Shown: positions 18,992 to 28,393 of the stretch, piece after piece
Layout: each line of letters begins with the position of its first letter
Numbering within the stretch: the stretch's first letter is position 1
Assembly: GCA_027485855.1 (NCBI GenBank)
Contig: JAIXQD010000020.1
Span: 1-64,000, forward strand
DNA length: 64,000 bases
Source of the DNA: Rickettsiales bacterium
Lineage (GTDB): Bacteria; Pseudomonadota; Alphaproteobacteria; G027485855
Reading direction: 5' to 3'
Position numbers and translations under genes: made by a program
Notes under the pieces: model-generated
The model's input: the letters and a program-made list of their open reading frames with translations, nothing else
What the model was told of the DNA's origin: nothing
Database searches by the model: none

Positions 18992-21067
18992 ATGACTGAC
19001 ACAGCAAAACCCAAAAAGACCAAAGCCAAAAAACCCAAAAGCAAAAGCGCGCCCCCGCCTGCTGTAACCCCGCCTGCCGCGCCAACGCCTGCTGCAACTA
19101 ATGGCTATTCTTTTACACTCGATATGGCCAAGGCCGGCCAAATCAGCCCCGAGACATTGGCTAAAATAACCGAGGCCGCCAAACAGCCGCTCAAGCGGGT
19201 CAAATTTTCAATGAGCGGGCGCGACCCCAGCGATGACAGCAAAATCTATTGGCCCTGCGAGCTGGAAATTTTTGAACATGCGCAAGCACAAGCGCAAGCC
19301 CAGCTTAAAAACTGCCGCAGCCTGCAAGACGCTGTCGCCTTGCGCGATAAGCTGATTGCCAGCGGCGTGGCGCGGCCACTCACCCCGATCGATCGCAGCT
19401 TACAGCCTTTTACCCTGCCGCTCGATAAAACCAGTGCGGAGGCTAAAAAATATCTGCAAGAATGCACAGCCTATATATTGCAGCAACCCAAGCTGGCTGG
19501 CTCGGTCGATTTATTGGCCGAGACGATTTATCTGCCGCAAGAATTTATCGCCTATGCGCAAATGCTGCGCCCCCATGGCGCGGCCGATTTTGCCAGCGCC
19601 ATGGAAATACGCAAAGAATTATGGCAACTCGGCGCCAAGCCCTTTGCCCCACCTAAAGACGCGCCTAAAGATGCGCCGGGCACACCTTTTACCCTGCCAC
19701 TTGACCCCAACTGGCCTGATTTTAAAGCCCCGATTGAACAAGCCGTGGCTGCCGCCATGAATGGTCAAACAGGCCATTTTGAAACTTTGCCACCAGCCTT
19801 GCAATTTACTGTGCCTGCCGGCATGGCCGATTATATTGCGCAACTCCCTAAAGCCAGCAACCTTGCCGAAGCTTTGGCGCAGCGTCATCATATTTTGGCT
19901 TTGGGTGGCCAATATCAGGAAGGTCATGCGCCAAAGTCTATCACCATGACTGTGCCCAATGCTCCACGCCTTAAAAAAACTAAAGCGACACCTCAGCCAA
20001 CCCAGCCCATCAATGATGGCCGCCTGCCCTTGCGTATCGATTATCAAAATGCGGCTTTAGGCCAAAGGCTATTGGCCAATTTGCGTGCGCGCCCGCAAGA
20101 TTATGTGAACCTGGCGCTGCGCTTGCAAACACTCAAAGATTTTGCCGAGGCAAAGCAACTGCTGCGCGATGGGCTTAATTTATCGCCAGCAAAAATTGTG
20201 CGCGCCAAATATCGCACCACCATAGAAAATGGCAAAACCGCCCCTTGGCAAAGTGAGTTTATTCGCAGTGAACCGGGTGTGGTTGTCGCCCCCAATCAAT
20301 TTGGCATTGGCGTATGGCAGCAAGAGCAAATGGCCGATGGCAGCATCAGCAGCAGCGAGCCACTGGTGCCACTTAGTCTAAATTTTACCACCGAAGGCCG
20401 CGAGGCTTTGGGCAAAAAACAAGCCGAGTTTTTGCAGGCCGAGTTATTGGCCCCGCAATCGGCTGTAGCGGCCATTCTGCAGCGCTGGGCTAAAGTCACA
20501 CATATCAGCTTGGCACAAATGGCGCTGCGCGAAATTTTGCTAAATAGCGGCGCCATGCTGCATGCCGAACAGGGCGCGGCCTTGCACATAACCCGCGCCA
20601 CGGGCGATATTTTGCGCCTCACCGAAGATAGCCTGCCACTTTACGCCCTAGCCGAAAGCGAAACGCTTTATGTGCGCCATGGCAAACCCGAGCGTGATGG
20701 CAACCAACCACACCGCGAAGTACTCAAGCGCGATGGCAAAAAAGTTTTTGAGTGGCTCAATGAGAGCGGGCAAGTGCAACGGCAAAATGCGGCAGCGCGC
20801 ATCACGCGGCAACCGCATGGCATGGTGCAATACGAATATTTTGAGCAGCCACAAACTAAACCCAACCGTGACCCTGCAACTGGCCCCGCAGTTTTTGCCC
20901 TCAGTCGTAAAGGCCGCATGGTTAAGGGCAGCGCTGAATTTTGGCAAAATGGCCAACAGCTGCAAGACACCGAGATACCCAAAAGCACCGCGCTGGTGCC
21001 AGTTAAAATTGGTTTTTGGCAACGCGGCAAATGGCGCCGCGCCCCACAAAACTACACGCTGCCTTAA
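18992..21067 (+). CDS. Hypothetical 691-residue protein with Pro/Ala/Lys-rich N-terminus
   Basis: I do not recognise a family. The ATG at 18992 is preferred over an upstream TTG at 18953. Residues 1-35 are low-complexity basic (MTDTAKPKKTKAKKPKSKSA, then Pro/Ala). The body contains three loosely similar segments with a FTLPLD or FTVPAG strand followed by a helix (around residues 135, 240 and 285), separated by linkers such as KDAPKDAPG. The C-terminal 300 residues are mixed alpha/beta, with charged stretches like ALAESETLYVRHGK. There is no signal peptide or membrane helix, so it is probably cytosolic. It follows the MoxR operon by about 100 bases and may be independent. Confidence 0.7.
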   Translation: MTDTAKPKKTKAKKPKSKSAPPPAVTPPAAPTPAATNGYSFTLDMAKAGQISPETLAKITEAAKQPLKRVKFSMSGRDPSDDSKIYWPCELEIFEHAQAQAQAQLKNCRSLQDAVALRDKLIASGVARPLTPIDRSLQPFTLPLDKTSAEAKKYLQECTAYILQQPKLAGSVDLLAETIYLPQEFIAYAQMLRPHGAADFASAMEIRKELWQLGAKPFAPPKDAPKDAPGTPFTLPLDPNWPDFKAPIEQAVAAAMNGQTGHFETLPPALQFTVPAGMADYIAQLPKASNLAEALAQRHHILALGGQYQEGHAPKSITMTVPNAPRLKKTKATPQPTQPINDGRLPLRIDYQNAALGQRLLANLRARPQDYVNLALRLQTLKDFAEAKQLLRDGLNLSPAKIVRAKYRTTIENGKTAPWQSEFIRSEPGVVVAPNQFGIGVWQQEQMADGSISSSEPLVPLSLNFTTEGREALGKKQAEFLQAELLAPQSAVAAILQRWAKVTHISLAQMALREILLNSGAMLHAEQGAALHITRATGDILRLTEDSLPLYALAESETLYVRHGKPERDGNQPHREVLKRDGKKVFEWLNESGQVQRQNAAARITRQPHGMVQYEYFEQPQTKPNRDPATGPAVFALSRKGRMVKGSAEFWQNGQQLQDTEIPKSTALVPVKIGFWQRGKWRRAPQNYTLP

Positions 21068-21072
21068 ACATC

Positions 21073-21093
21073 GGGGCCTTAAAGCGAGGCCCC
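21073..21093. terminator. Strong hairpin between convergent genes (possible bidirectional terminator)
   Basis: A perfect 7-bp GC-rich stem (GGGGCCT/AGGCCCC, loop TAAAGCG) lies six bases after the stop of the 691-residue protein gene and before the end of the fliK-like gene on the other strand. No U-tract follows on the plus strand and only a weak one on the minus strand, so intrinsic termination is not certain. Confidence 0.5.
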
Positions 21094-21115
21094 AAAACCG
21101 CCTCATTTCAAGCCT

Positions 21116-22636
21116 TTAAACTGAGCTATTTTGGCCGGTTTGGCTGGGGCGCAATTGCACTTTTTGCGCCATGGTCTGAAAACCCACTTGCCCCGCTAAA
21201 CCGGTGGCGGCCAAAAGCTGCGTATAAAGCTGGCGCAACTCTTGCAGCAAGGCCGGCGCCAAGGGTTGCTCGCTTCTGATAAATAAATCCAGCTGCTTGG
21301 TTTGCGCAAAGCCATCAATTTGCACAAGGCCCAGGCGTGATAAATTAAGCTCAACAATAAAACGCGTGCTTTTAGGTTTTTTATCCTCTTGCGCTTTATC
21401 GTCGCCTTTGCCATCGGCCATCACGGCTAAATGAATTTGCTGTAATTCGCCACCCGCAAAAAATGGAATAGCTTGCTGCCGCCACTCTTGATTTTGCCCC
21501 GTTTGGTTTTGCCCCACTTCAACCATGGTGCGGCTGCTTTGGCTGGCTTGGCGCAATTCATCCAGCGCAGTTTGCACCATCTCGCGGCGTGCATTTTGCT
21601 CCAGGCTTTGCATGAGGCGCTCACCCAAAATGGCACGTAATTCAGGCCGTGCGGCGGCCAGCAAAGTCAGCATTTGCACGCCAAGCCGCGGGCCAATTTG
21701 CGGCAAAAATAATTGCCGCAATGTGTTGGCTTCGGGCGCAAGCTCGGGCTGAGCTAAAAGCTGCTGCAAAGCTTGTGCAGCGTGCAGCACGGGCGACACG
21801 CTTTTACCTTGGCCAAGACCAGCATCAATAATCGGCAACAAACGCGCTTGAAACACCGTACCCGCGGCTTGCGGTAAACGCTGCGGCACCAACCATTCTT
21901 GCTCACCAATTTGCAACACGCTCACTGCCTCACGACCACCATTATTGGGCAACAAAACCGCCCTTTGCCATTCTGAACCACGCGGCGCCTCGCCTGCCAA
22001 AACTGGTGCCAGCTGCAACTGTGCTTGGTTGCTGCCGAGCGCAGCGGCGTTATGGAGATTGACCAAACCACTATTATTTTGTGCTGTTTGTTGTGGCTGT
22101 AACTGTGTGGCCACAAACACCAAAGGCGCCTCGCTGGCACGCCATTGCACGAAAGGCGCTGTTGCTGTGGCTAATGGTGCAGCTTGAGCATTTTGCAGCA
22201 GACCCGTAGGCGGGCTATTTTGCCCCAAATTTTGTGCCGAATTTTGTGCCATATTCTGGGCCGAGTTCTGGGCCGATAATTGCGGCAGCAGTAATTGTAA
22301 TTGGCCCGCGCCCTTTGGCGCAGTGCTGCCATCGGCAGCAGGCTGATATTGCAACAACAGCGCTTGGCCCTGCTGCAAACTATTGAGCAAGGCTTGCGGC
22401 ATGCCCTCGGGCAATTTTACCACCAACGGCCCCAGTGCAGATTGTAAAATAAGCTGCAAACTATTGAGCTGGACTTGGCTAATCTGCACCGCTACCTGTG
22501 CAGGCCGCAGCAGATTTTGCCAAGCGGGCGGCAAATCAGGCAAATCAACTGGCACGGCCTGTAGGGGCACTGTGGCTGCTGCTGCCGTAGCCGTGCTCGG
22601 CACGATGGGCGGCGGCAATGGTGGGGTGCCACCCAT
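21116..22636 (-). CDS. FliK-like flagellar hook-length control domain protein
   Basis: A 506-residue Gln/Ala/Leu/Pro-rich protein at the end of the flagellar operon, six bases after flhG. The long N-terminal part is low complexity, with a run of NSAQN-type repeats near residues 122-143. The C-terminal ~110 residues form a compact beta/alpha unit (VELNLSRLGLVQIDGFAQTK, then LDLFIRSEQPLAPALLQELR) resembling the C-terminal domain of FliK hook-length proteins, which talks to FlhB. The order of a disordered ruler followed by a globular end supports this, but the similarity is read by eye. A different secretion-gate or motility accessory role is possible. Confidence 0.6.
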   Translation of the reverse strand: MGGTPPLPPPIVPSTATAAAATVPLQAVPVDLPDLPPAWQNLLRPAQVAVQISQVQLNSLQLILQSALGPLVVKLPEGMPQALLNSLQQGQALLLQYQPAADGSTAPKGAGQLQLLLPQLSAQNSAQNMAQNSAQNLGQNSPPTGLLQNAQAAPLATATAPFVQWRASEAPLVFVATQLQPQQTAQNNSGLVNLHNAAALGSNQAQLQLAPVLAGEAPRGSEWQRAVLLPNNGGREAVSVLQIGEQEWLVPQRLPQAAGTVFQARLLPIIDAGLGQGKSVSPVLHAAQALQQLLAQPELAPEANTLRQLFLPQIGPRLGVQMLTLLAAARPELRAILGERLMQSLEQNARREMVQTALDELRQASQSSRTMVEVGQNQTGQNQEWRQQAIPFFAGGELQQIHLAVMADGKGDDKAQEDKKPKSTRFIVELNLSRLGLVQIDGFAQTKQLDLFIRSEQPLAPALLQELRQLYTQLLAATGLAGQVGFQTMAQKVQLRPSQTGQNSSV

Positions 22637-22641
22637 AAAAC

Positions 22642-23472
22642 TTAGCCGCCAGCGTTTTGTGCGCTAAGCATTTTTGCGACAGTGCGCGAGATGGCTTCAA
22701 CATCGAGCGCGGCATCAGCGCCAGACGAGCGAATGAGCAGCGGCGTTTGCGCCCTGATGGCTTCGCGCACTTTGGGATCACGCCGAATAATACCGGCCAA
22801 AGGCGGGCTATATTTTAAAAAGCTCTGGCAGGCTTTAAGCATGGTTTCGTAGGTGCGCTCGCCTTCGCGCGCTGTGGCCGCCATATTGACTACAATACGC
22901 ATCTGCGCTTTGGGGTTAGCCGCTTGCGATAATTTGATATAAGCATAGGCATCCGTCAGCGAGGTTGGCTCATCGGTAATCACCACCAAGGTTTCGTGAG
23001 CGGGGCCTGCGAGCAAACGCACCGTGCGATCAACGCCTGCCCCTAAATCAATAATCACCGCATCATAATTTTGGGCAATGAGGGCCAATTCAGAACGCAA
23101 ATCAGCCAAGCGCTGTGCGGGCAAATTACCTAAACTGCCACTGCCTGAGCGGCCGGCAATAATATCAAAACCACCTTCGGCATAGCGCGTGATCGCACCA
23201 CGCATGGTGGCATCACCACTAATCACCTCGCCCAAATCATGCTCGGGCATAAGGCCAAGCTGAATATCAACATTGGCCAGGCCCAAATCGCCGTCAAAGA
23301 GCAACACGCGCAGGCCCTGCCGCGCCAAGGCATGACACAAGGTAATTGAAAACCACGTTTTGCCGACGCCGCCTTTGCCACTGGCAACCGCCAGCATTTG
23401 CGGCACACGCGCCAGACCTGCTGGTACCTGCGGCGGAAGCGGTAATGTATGTAAAACTTTTTCGCTGGTCAT
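22642..23472 (-). CDS. flhG: MinD-like ATPase FlhG (FleN/YlxH), flagellar number regulator
   Basis: A ParA/MinD-superfamily ATPase partnering FlhF. The 276-residue protein has the deviant Walker A ASGKGGVGKTWFSI near residue 31 and the FDGDLGLANVDIQLGL motif. AVIIDLGAGVDRTVRLLAG carries the Walker B Asp, and ITDEPTSLTDAYAYIK follows, all typical of FlhG. Start choice: the ATG at 23472 follows TTGAGG with eight bases spacing, whereas a TTG at 23484 overlaps the flhF stop without such a site. Immediately after flhF in the operon, as in other polar or peritrichous flagellates. Confidence 0.92.
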   Translation of the reverse strand: MTSEKVLHTLPLPPQVPAGLARVPQMLAVASGKGGVGKTWFSITLCHALARQGLRVLLFDGDLGLANVDIQLGLMPEHDLGEVISGDATMRGAITRYAEGGFDIIAGRSGSGSLGNLPAQRLADLRSELALIAQNYDAVIIDLGAGVDRTVRLLAGPAHETLVVITDEPTSLTDAYAYIKLSQAANPKAQMRIVVNMAATAREGERTYETMLKACQSFLKYSPPLAGIIRRDPKVREAIRAQTPLLIRSSGADAALDVEAISRTVAKMLSAQNAGG

Positions 23473-23480
23473 GCTATACC

Positions 23481-24479
23481 TCAAGTTCCGGTCGCACTGT
23501 TGCTGGTGATGTTGGTATTTTGTAATTGTCTGTATTCGGGCGGCAATAACAGGCGCGCCAAACTCACTTGATTGAGCGGCTCTAGTGGCACCGTCACATT
23601 AGGGTCGTTACTCATGGCCGCCAGCGACAGGCGCGCTTCATAGGCAATGGCCAACATGCTGCCCACACGGCGCACCACATCGCAGCGCGTGATAATCAGC
23701 TGATTCACACCCTGCTGCTGAAAATGCTGTGCAAGCTCGGCGCCTTCTTGCGCTTCCATGCCAGCAGGCAAAACCAAACAGGCATCACCGCCTGCTTGAC
23801 GGGTGAGGGTTTGCAACTCGGTTAAAGACTCACTCTGCCACGGGTTGCAGCCGGCTGTATCAATAATCAGTGGTGCTTTATGCACGGCCAAAGCGCCCTC
23901 TAGCGCATAGGCATCTTCTACTTCAACCAATGGTATATTGAGCAGGCGCGTAAAAGCGGCGAGTTGCTCCACACCACCCGCACGCACAAAATCGGTGGTA
24001 ATCACTGTTGGTTTTTTGCCGGCCAACACAGCTTTAGTGGCCAGTTTTGCCGCGACAATGGTTTTGCCCGAGCCGGGTGGGCCCAACAGCAAAAGCGGTT
24101 TATCGGCCGATAAATCTTGCAGCGGCTTAAAGCTAAAAGCCTGATCGAATGCGGCCGACAAAGCCAAGAGCGGATCGGCCACCGCAAAATTGCCAACCAA
24201 AGTCATCAGGCGCTCGGCTAAATTGGCCGGCACCCCATGCCGATAAAGCGCGTCAGCAATCACATCCAGCACATCTTCTTCAGGGGCGAGCACCTTATCG
24301 GCCTGCGCTGAAACTTTGGGTGCAGGCGGCGTGTGTGTGTCATCAATGGCCGCTGTTACACGAATACCGCCGCCCTCTTCTTCGCGCGTGGCCACAATAA
24401 TGGCGTCATCGCCCAAAGTGTCGCGCACTTGTTTCATGGCCTCGGCCATGCTGTTGCCATGAAAGGACTTTAAGCGCAT
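23481..24479 (-). CDS. flhF: Flagellar biosynthesis GTPase FlhF (SRP-type)
   Basis: A third SRP GTPase that fixes flagellar position. The 332-residue protein starts MRLKSFHGNSMAEAMKQVRD, the family's N-terminal B domain. The NG core follows: LLLGPPGSGKTIVAAKLA (G1, about 130-147), TTDFVRAGGVEQLAAF (G2), LIIDTAGCNP (G3, normally DTAG-R), and the ITRCD segment in the TKxD position. The C-terminal LNQVSLARLLLPPEY closes the domain. The Asp-Thr-Ala-Gly is intact, so GTP hydrolysis is expected. It begins 18 bases after flhA. Confidence 0.92.
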   Translation of the reverse strand: MRLKSFHGNSMAEAMKQVRDTLGDDAIIVATREEEGGGIRVTAAIDDTHTPPAPKVSAQADKVLAPEEDVLDVIADALYRHGVPANLAERLMTLVGNFAVADPLLALSAAFDQAFSFKPLQDLSADKPLLLLGPPGSGKTIVAAKLATKAVLAGKKPTVITTDFVRAGGVEQLAAFTRLLNIPLVEVEDAYALEGALAVHKAPLIIDTAGCNPWQSESLTELQTLTRQAGGDACLVLPAGMEAQEGAELAQHFQQQGVNQLIITRCDVVRRVGSMLAIAYEARLSLAAMSNDPNVTVPLEPLNQVSLARLLLPPEYRQLQNTNITSNSATGT

Positions 24480-24497
24480 TTAGGCCATCCTCGCATC

Positions 24498-26633
24498 TTA
24501 GCCCCCAATCTGTCCCAGCGTGCGAATGCGCGCTTTGGGGTGAATTTCATTTTGTGACATCACCACTGTTTGCGGCCTAAACCGCTCAACAATAGAGCGC
24601 ACATAGGGACGAATATTCGGGCTGGTGAGCAACACCGGATTTTCGCCCATCTGTGCGTGCTTATCATAGGTTTGCCGCACCACAGAAATAAATTGCTGTA
24701 ATTTACTGGGCGCCATGGCCAGCTGCTTATCGCCGCCCTCACCCATGAGGCTTTCGGCAAAAGCTTGCTCCCACTCAAGCGCCAATGGCAATAGCGGAAT
24801 ATAGCCACTGTCATTCATTTGCATATCTGACAATTGCCGCGCCAAACGCACGCGCACTTGCTCGGTGATCAGTGTGAGGCTACGCGTGATGGCGGTGGCC
24901 TCGGCAATGCCCTCTAAAATTGTCGGCAAATCACGAATAGACACACGCTCGGCCAGCAAATTTTGCAACACGCGCTGTAAACCACCCACCGTAATTTGTG
25001 CCGGAATTAAATCGGCAACCAGTTTTTGCTGATCTTTGTTCATTTCGTCGAGCAGCTTTTGCGTTTCGGCATAAGAGAGCAAATCGGGCATGGCATCTTT
25101 GATAATTTCAGTGAGATGCGTAGTAATCACCGTGGGTGGGTCAACCACTGTATAGCCTTTAAACAACGCCTCTTCACGATAGACGGGGTCAATCCACATA
25201 GCGGGCAAGTTAAAGGTGGGCTCGGTTGTGGCCTCACCGGGTAGCGTCATGGTATCGCCGCGTGGGTCCATAATAAGCAGCATGCCGGGGCGCAAATCGC
25301 TGCGGCCACTTTCAATTTCTTTTATGCGGATCACATAAGTATTGGGTGGCAGTTGCAAATTATCTTGAATGCGCACCGCCGGCATCACAAAACCCATGTC
25401 ACTGGCTAATTGACGGCGCAGGCCTTTAATTTGGTCAGTTAAGCGCGCCCCTGCTTCGCTATTAATCAGCGCCAACAAGCCATAGCCCAATTCAAGACGG
25501 ATATTGTCAATCGCCAAGACCTGACTAATCGGCTCTTCAGCTATGGGGGCTGCGGGCAATGCCGCTTGCTCGGCTACTTTACGCGCCTGCTCGCCCTCGC
25601 GCCGTTGCACAATAACGTAAGCCGAATAAGCCAGCCCGCCCGCCAAAGCCGCAAAGGGCAAAAGCGGCATACCGGGCATAAGCCCCATCACCACTAACAG
25701 CACCGCACTGAGCGCCAGCGCCGAAGGGTAATTGCTGATTTGCTTAAACAGCAACTTATCGGTGGTGCCAACTTTACTGGTTTTAGTAACAATCATACCT
25801 GCAGCAATTGAAATAATCAGCGCAGGTATTTGCGTGACCAAGCCATCACCGATTGTTAAACGCGTATAAACATCGGCCGCTTCACTGAGCGGCATGTCTT
25901 TTTGCATCACCCCAATCATGATGCCGCCGATGATATTGATAAAAGTGATAATCAAGCCAGCAATGGCGTCACCACGCACAAACTTGGCCGCACCATCCAT
26001 CGAACCCAGAAAGGCGCTTTCTTCTTCAAGCTCGCTGCGGCGCGCGCGGGCGGTGGCTTCGTCGATGAGGCCCGAGGATAAATCGGCATCAATGGCCATT
26101 TGCTTGCCGGGCAAGGCATCGAGGGTGAAACGCGCGGCCACTTCAGCAATACGACCCGAACCTTTGGTGATAACCACAAAATTGACCAAAGTTAAAACAG
26201 CAAAAACCACAATGCCGATAACGAAATTGCCTTCCATAACAAAATCGGCGAAAGCCGCAATCACTTGCCCTGCCGCCTCGACCCCTTCATGGCCATGACC
26301 TAAAATAAGGCGGGTTGAGGCAAGATTAAGCGCCAAACGCAGCAACGTTGCCACCAACAAAACCGTGGGAAAGGCGCTAAAATCGAGCGGCTTTTCCATA
26401 AATAATACGGTCATCAAAACCATAACCGAAAAAGTAATTGATAAAGCCAAGCCAACGTCTAACAGCCAAGTTGGCAGAGGTAAAATCAACACCGACAAAA
26501 TAGTAATAAGGCCTATGGCCAGCCATAAATCGGTGCGGCGCAAAAGTTTGTTGGCAATACCACCAGCGGCGGCGGCATTATTGCCCATGCCGGCATTACG
26601 ACTCATCACCATGGGCGCGCGCGCGTCAGCCAT
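24498..26633 (-). CDS. flhA: Flagellar type III secretion export gate protein FlhA
   Basis: The nonameric export gate of the flagellar secretion system. The 711-residue protein has eight predicted membrane helices in the first ~340 residues and the FHIPEP-family signature region (a VTKGSGRIAEVAARFTLDAL stretch followed by PGKQMAIDADLSSG). The cytoplasmic domain includes NIRLELGYGLLALIN and the YVIRIKEIESGRSDLRPG and TVVDPPTVITTHL segments that bind export substrates. Length is the family's usual ~700. The start is ATG 26633, three bases after the flbD stop. Confidence 0.96.
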   Translation of the reverse strand: MADARAPMVMSRNAGMGNNAAAAGGIANKLLRRTDLWLAIGLITILSVLILPLPTWLLDVGLALSITFSVMVLMTVLFMEKPLDFSAFPTVLLVATLLRLALNLASTRLILGHGHEGVEAAGQVIAAFADFVMEGNFVIGIVVFAVLTLVNFVVITKGSGRIAEVAARFTLDALPGKQMAIDADLSSGLIDEATARARRSELEEESAFLGSMDGAAKFVRGDAIAGLIITFINIIGGIMIGVMQKDMPLSEAADVYTRLTIGDGLVTQIPALIISIAAGMIVTKTSKVGTTDKLLFKQISNYPSALALSAVLLVVMGLMPGMPLLPFAALAGGLAYSAYVIVQRREGEQARKVAEQAALPAAPIAEEPISQVLAIDNIRLELGYGLLALINSEAGARLTDQIKGLRRQLASDMGFVMPAVRIQDNLQLPPNTYVIRIKEIESGRSDLRPGMLLIMDPRGDTMTLPGEATTEPTFNLPAMWIDPVYREEALFKGYTVVDPPTVITTHLTEIIKDAMPDLLSYAETQKLLDEMNKDQQKLVADLIPAQITVGGLQRVLQNLLAERVSIRDLPTILEGIAEATAITRSLTLITEQVRVRLARQLSDMQMNDSGYIPLLPLALEWEQAFAESLMGEGGDKQLAMAPSKLQQFISVVRQTYDKHAQMGENPVLLTSPNIRPYVRSIVERFRPQTVVMSQNEIHPKARIRTLGQIGG

Positions 26634-26636
26634 GCG

Positions 26637-27998
26637 TTAGACCGCCTTTTCAAACTCGCCCGCAGCGGGCGGCGGCACAGGCAAGCCTTCGTCGGTATAT
26701 TGCTTAAGCTTGTTGCGTAAGGTGCGAATAGAAATGCCCAAAATATTTGCCGCATGCGTGCGATTGCCCAAACAATGCTGCAAAGTGCCAATAATTAAAT
26801 CGCGCTCAACATCAGCGACAGTGCGCCCCACCATGCCCGCATTGGCTTGCGGTTGATTGGCCGCAACCAGCGTTGTTTCAGTTTTGGCCAGCGGCGTTGG
26901 GCTGCCAACCAGCATAATTGCATCGGGCTCGATAGTGGCGCCACGCGCCAACAGCACGCCGCGATGAATCGTGTTTTCTAGCTCGCGCACATTACCCGGC
27001 CAGCTATGCTGCAACAAAACTTTTTGCGTGGCCTCACTTAAAGCACGCGGCGCAATGCCGTTGGCCTCGCTATATTTTTTAATAAAGAAATCGGTCAGCG
27101 GCAATAAATCGGCAAGACGCTCGCGCAAGCTGGGCATACGCAGATTCACCACATTAAGGCGGAAATATAAATCCTCGCGGAACTTGCCGGCCTTCACTTC
27201 GGCTTCCATATTGCGGTTTGAAGTGGCCAGCACACGGATATCAACCTTCACCGGTGTGTTGCCGCCCACCCGATCAATGACGCGCTCTTGAATGGCGCGC
27301 AAAAGTTTGGCTTGCAGGCGCGGGTCCATCTCGCTGATTTCATCGAGCAACAAGGTGCCGCCATTGGCCTCTTCAAATTTACCAATGCGGCGGCCCACAG
27401 CGCCGGTAAAAGCGCCCTTCTCATGGCCGAATAATTCTGATTCAAGCAAATTCTCAGGAATGGCCGCACAATTCACCGAGACAAACGGCATGGCCGACCT
27501 GCGGCTTTTACGATGAATAAAGCGCGCCATGACTTCTTTGCCGGTGCCGCTTTCGCCCGTAATGAGCACGGACGCATCCGACGGGGCAATTTTTTCGGCC
27601 AGCTGCAAGGTGGCTAAAAAACTACTATCTTGGCCAATCACCGTGGTGCTTTCTTCAGACACCGCTGCTAACACCGCCGCAATAAGCTCGGCATCGGGCG
27701 GGAGCGGAATATATTCCTTGGCGCCCGCACGAATGGCGCGCACTGCCGCTTGGGCATCGGTGCCAATGCCGCAAGCCACCACGGTTACATGAATGCGCTC
27801 GGCCTTCAGCGCATCAATCAGGCTACTGATATCGAGGCGCACATCCACCATCACTAAATCGGCGCCTTGGCCCGCGCGCAAAGCGGCCATGGCCGCGCCC
27901 ACTGTATCGCAATGCGCAACTTTAGCGCCCCGCGCCAAAGCTAATTTGCCGGCGGCGGTTATATGCCCTTCTAAAGTGCCGATAATCATAAGCCGCAT
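26637..27998 (-). CDS. flbD: FlbD-type sigma-54-dependent flagellar transcription activator
   Basis: An enhancer-binding AAA+ activator of RpoN-dependent flagellar genes. The 453-residue protein has an N-terminal receiver-like domain (1-120) in which the acidic pocket after the first strand is missing (IIGTLEG) although a VMVDVR Asp remains. This resembles Caulobacter FlbD, which is not regulated by a standard kinase. The central domain has Walker A GESGTGKE, the sigma-54 contact GAFTGA, Walker B LLLDEISEMD and the R-finger region. A Fis-type HTH ends the protein (THAANILGISIRTLRNKL). It sits between fliN and flhA. Confidence 0.93.
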   Translation of the reverse strand: MRLMIIGTLEGHITAAGKLALARGAKVAHCDTVGAAMAALRAGQGADLVMVDVRLDISSLIDALKAERIHVTVVACGIGTDAQAAVRAIRAGAKEYIPLPPDAELIAAVLAAVSEESTTVIGQDSSFLATLQLAEKIAPSDASVLITGESGTGKEVMARFIHRKSRRSAMPFVSVNCAAIPENLLESELFGHEKGAFTGAVGRRIGKFEEANGGTLLLDEISEMDPRLQAKLLRAIQERVIDRVGGNTPVKVDIRVLATSNRNMEAEVKAGKFREDLYFRLNVVNLRMPSLRERLADLLPLTDFFIKKYSEANGIAPRALSEATQKVLLQHSWPGNVRELENTIHRGVLLARGATIEPDAIMLVGSPTPLAKTETTLVAANQPQANAGMVGRTVADVERDLIIGTLQHCLGNRTHAANILGISIRTLRNKLKQYTDEGLPVPPPAAGEFEKAV

Positions 27999-28021
27999 CG
28001 TTTGGCCTCCCGCTGTTATAC

Positions 28022-28081
28022 CTAAACTTGTTACTGCTAAACTTGCCCCAACTAAACTTGTCCCACCTAAACTTGGCGGTC
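28022..28081. repeat. Four 15-bp tandem units spanning the fliN stop codon
   Basis: The 9-mer ctaaacttg recurs at exactly 15-bp intervals (28022, 28037, 28052, 28067) with variable 6-base spacers. The unit at 28067 contains the fliN stop codon. Read on the minus strand every unit carries CAAGTTTAG, so each copy repeats an in-frame TAG. The array fills the fliN-flbD gap. Confidence 0.93.
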
Positions 28082-28393
28082 GCTTTTGATAATTTCTGTC
28101 ATGGTGATGCCAAGGCGATCTTCCACCACCACCACTTCGCCACGCGCCACTAAGCGGTTATTCACATAAATATCGATGGCCTCGCCCACTTTGCGGTCAA
28201 GCTCAACCACAGCGCCGCGCCCCAGTTTAAGCAACTGACTGACTTGCATGCTAGCCTTGCCCAGCACGGCCGAGACCTGCACCGGCACATCATAAACCGC
28301 CTCAAGGTCACGCGTGGTGACGGGCGTGTTATCAACAACCGGATTGGGGGTGTTGGGCAGTTCTTCAAAACTGACATTATCTTTTCCGGTCAT
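28067..28393 (-). CDS. fliN: Flagellar motor switch protein FliN
   Basis: C-ring switch component. The 108-residue protein carries a single SpoA/SPOA domain: VPVQVSAVLGKASMQVSQLL, LGRGAVVELDRKVGEAIDIY and the VNNRLVARGEVVVVEDRLGI strand set. The N-terminal 35 residues are acidic and flexible. The start ATG overlaps the fliH stop (ATGA). Short for a FliN/FliY but within the FliN range. The last codons and stop are the first unit of a tandem repeat. Confidence 0.93.
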   Translation of the reverse strand: MTGKDNVSFEELPNTPNPVVDNTPVTTRDLEAVYDVPVQVSAVLGKASMQVSQLLKLGRGAVVELDRKVGEAIDIYVNNRLVARGEVVVVEDRLGITMTEIIKSDRQV

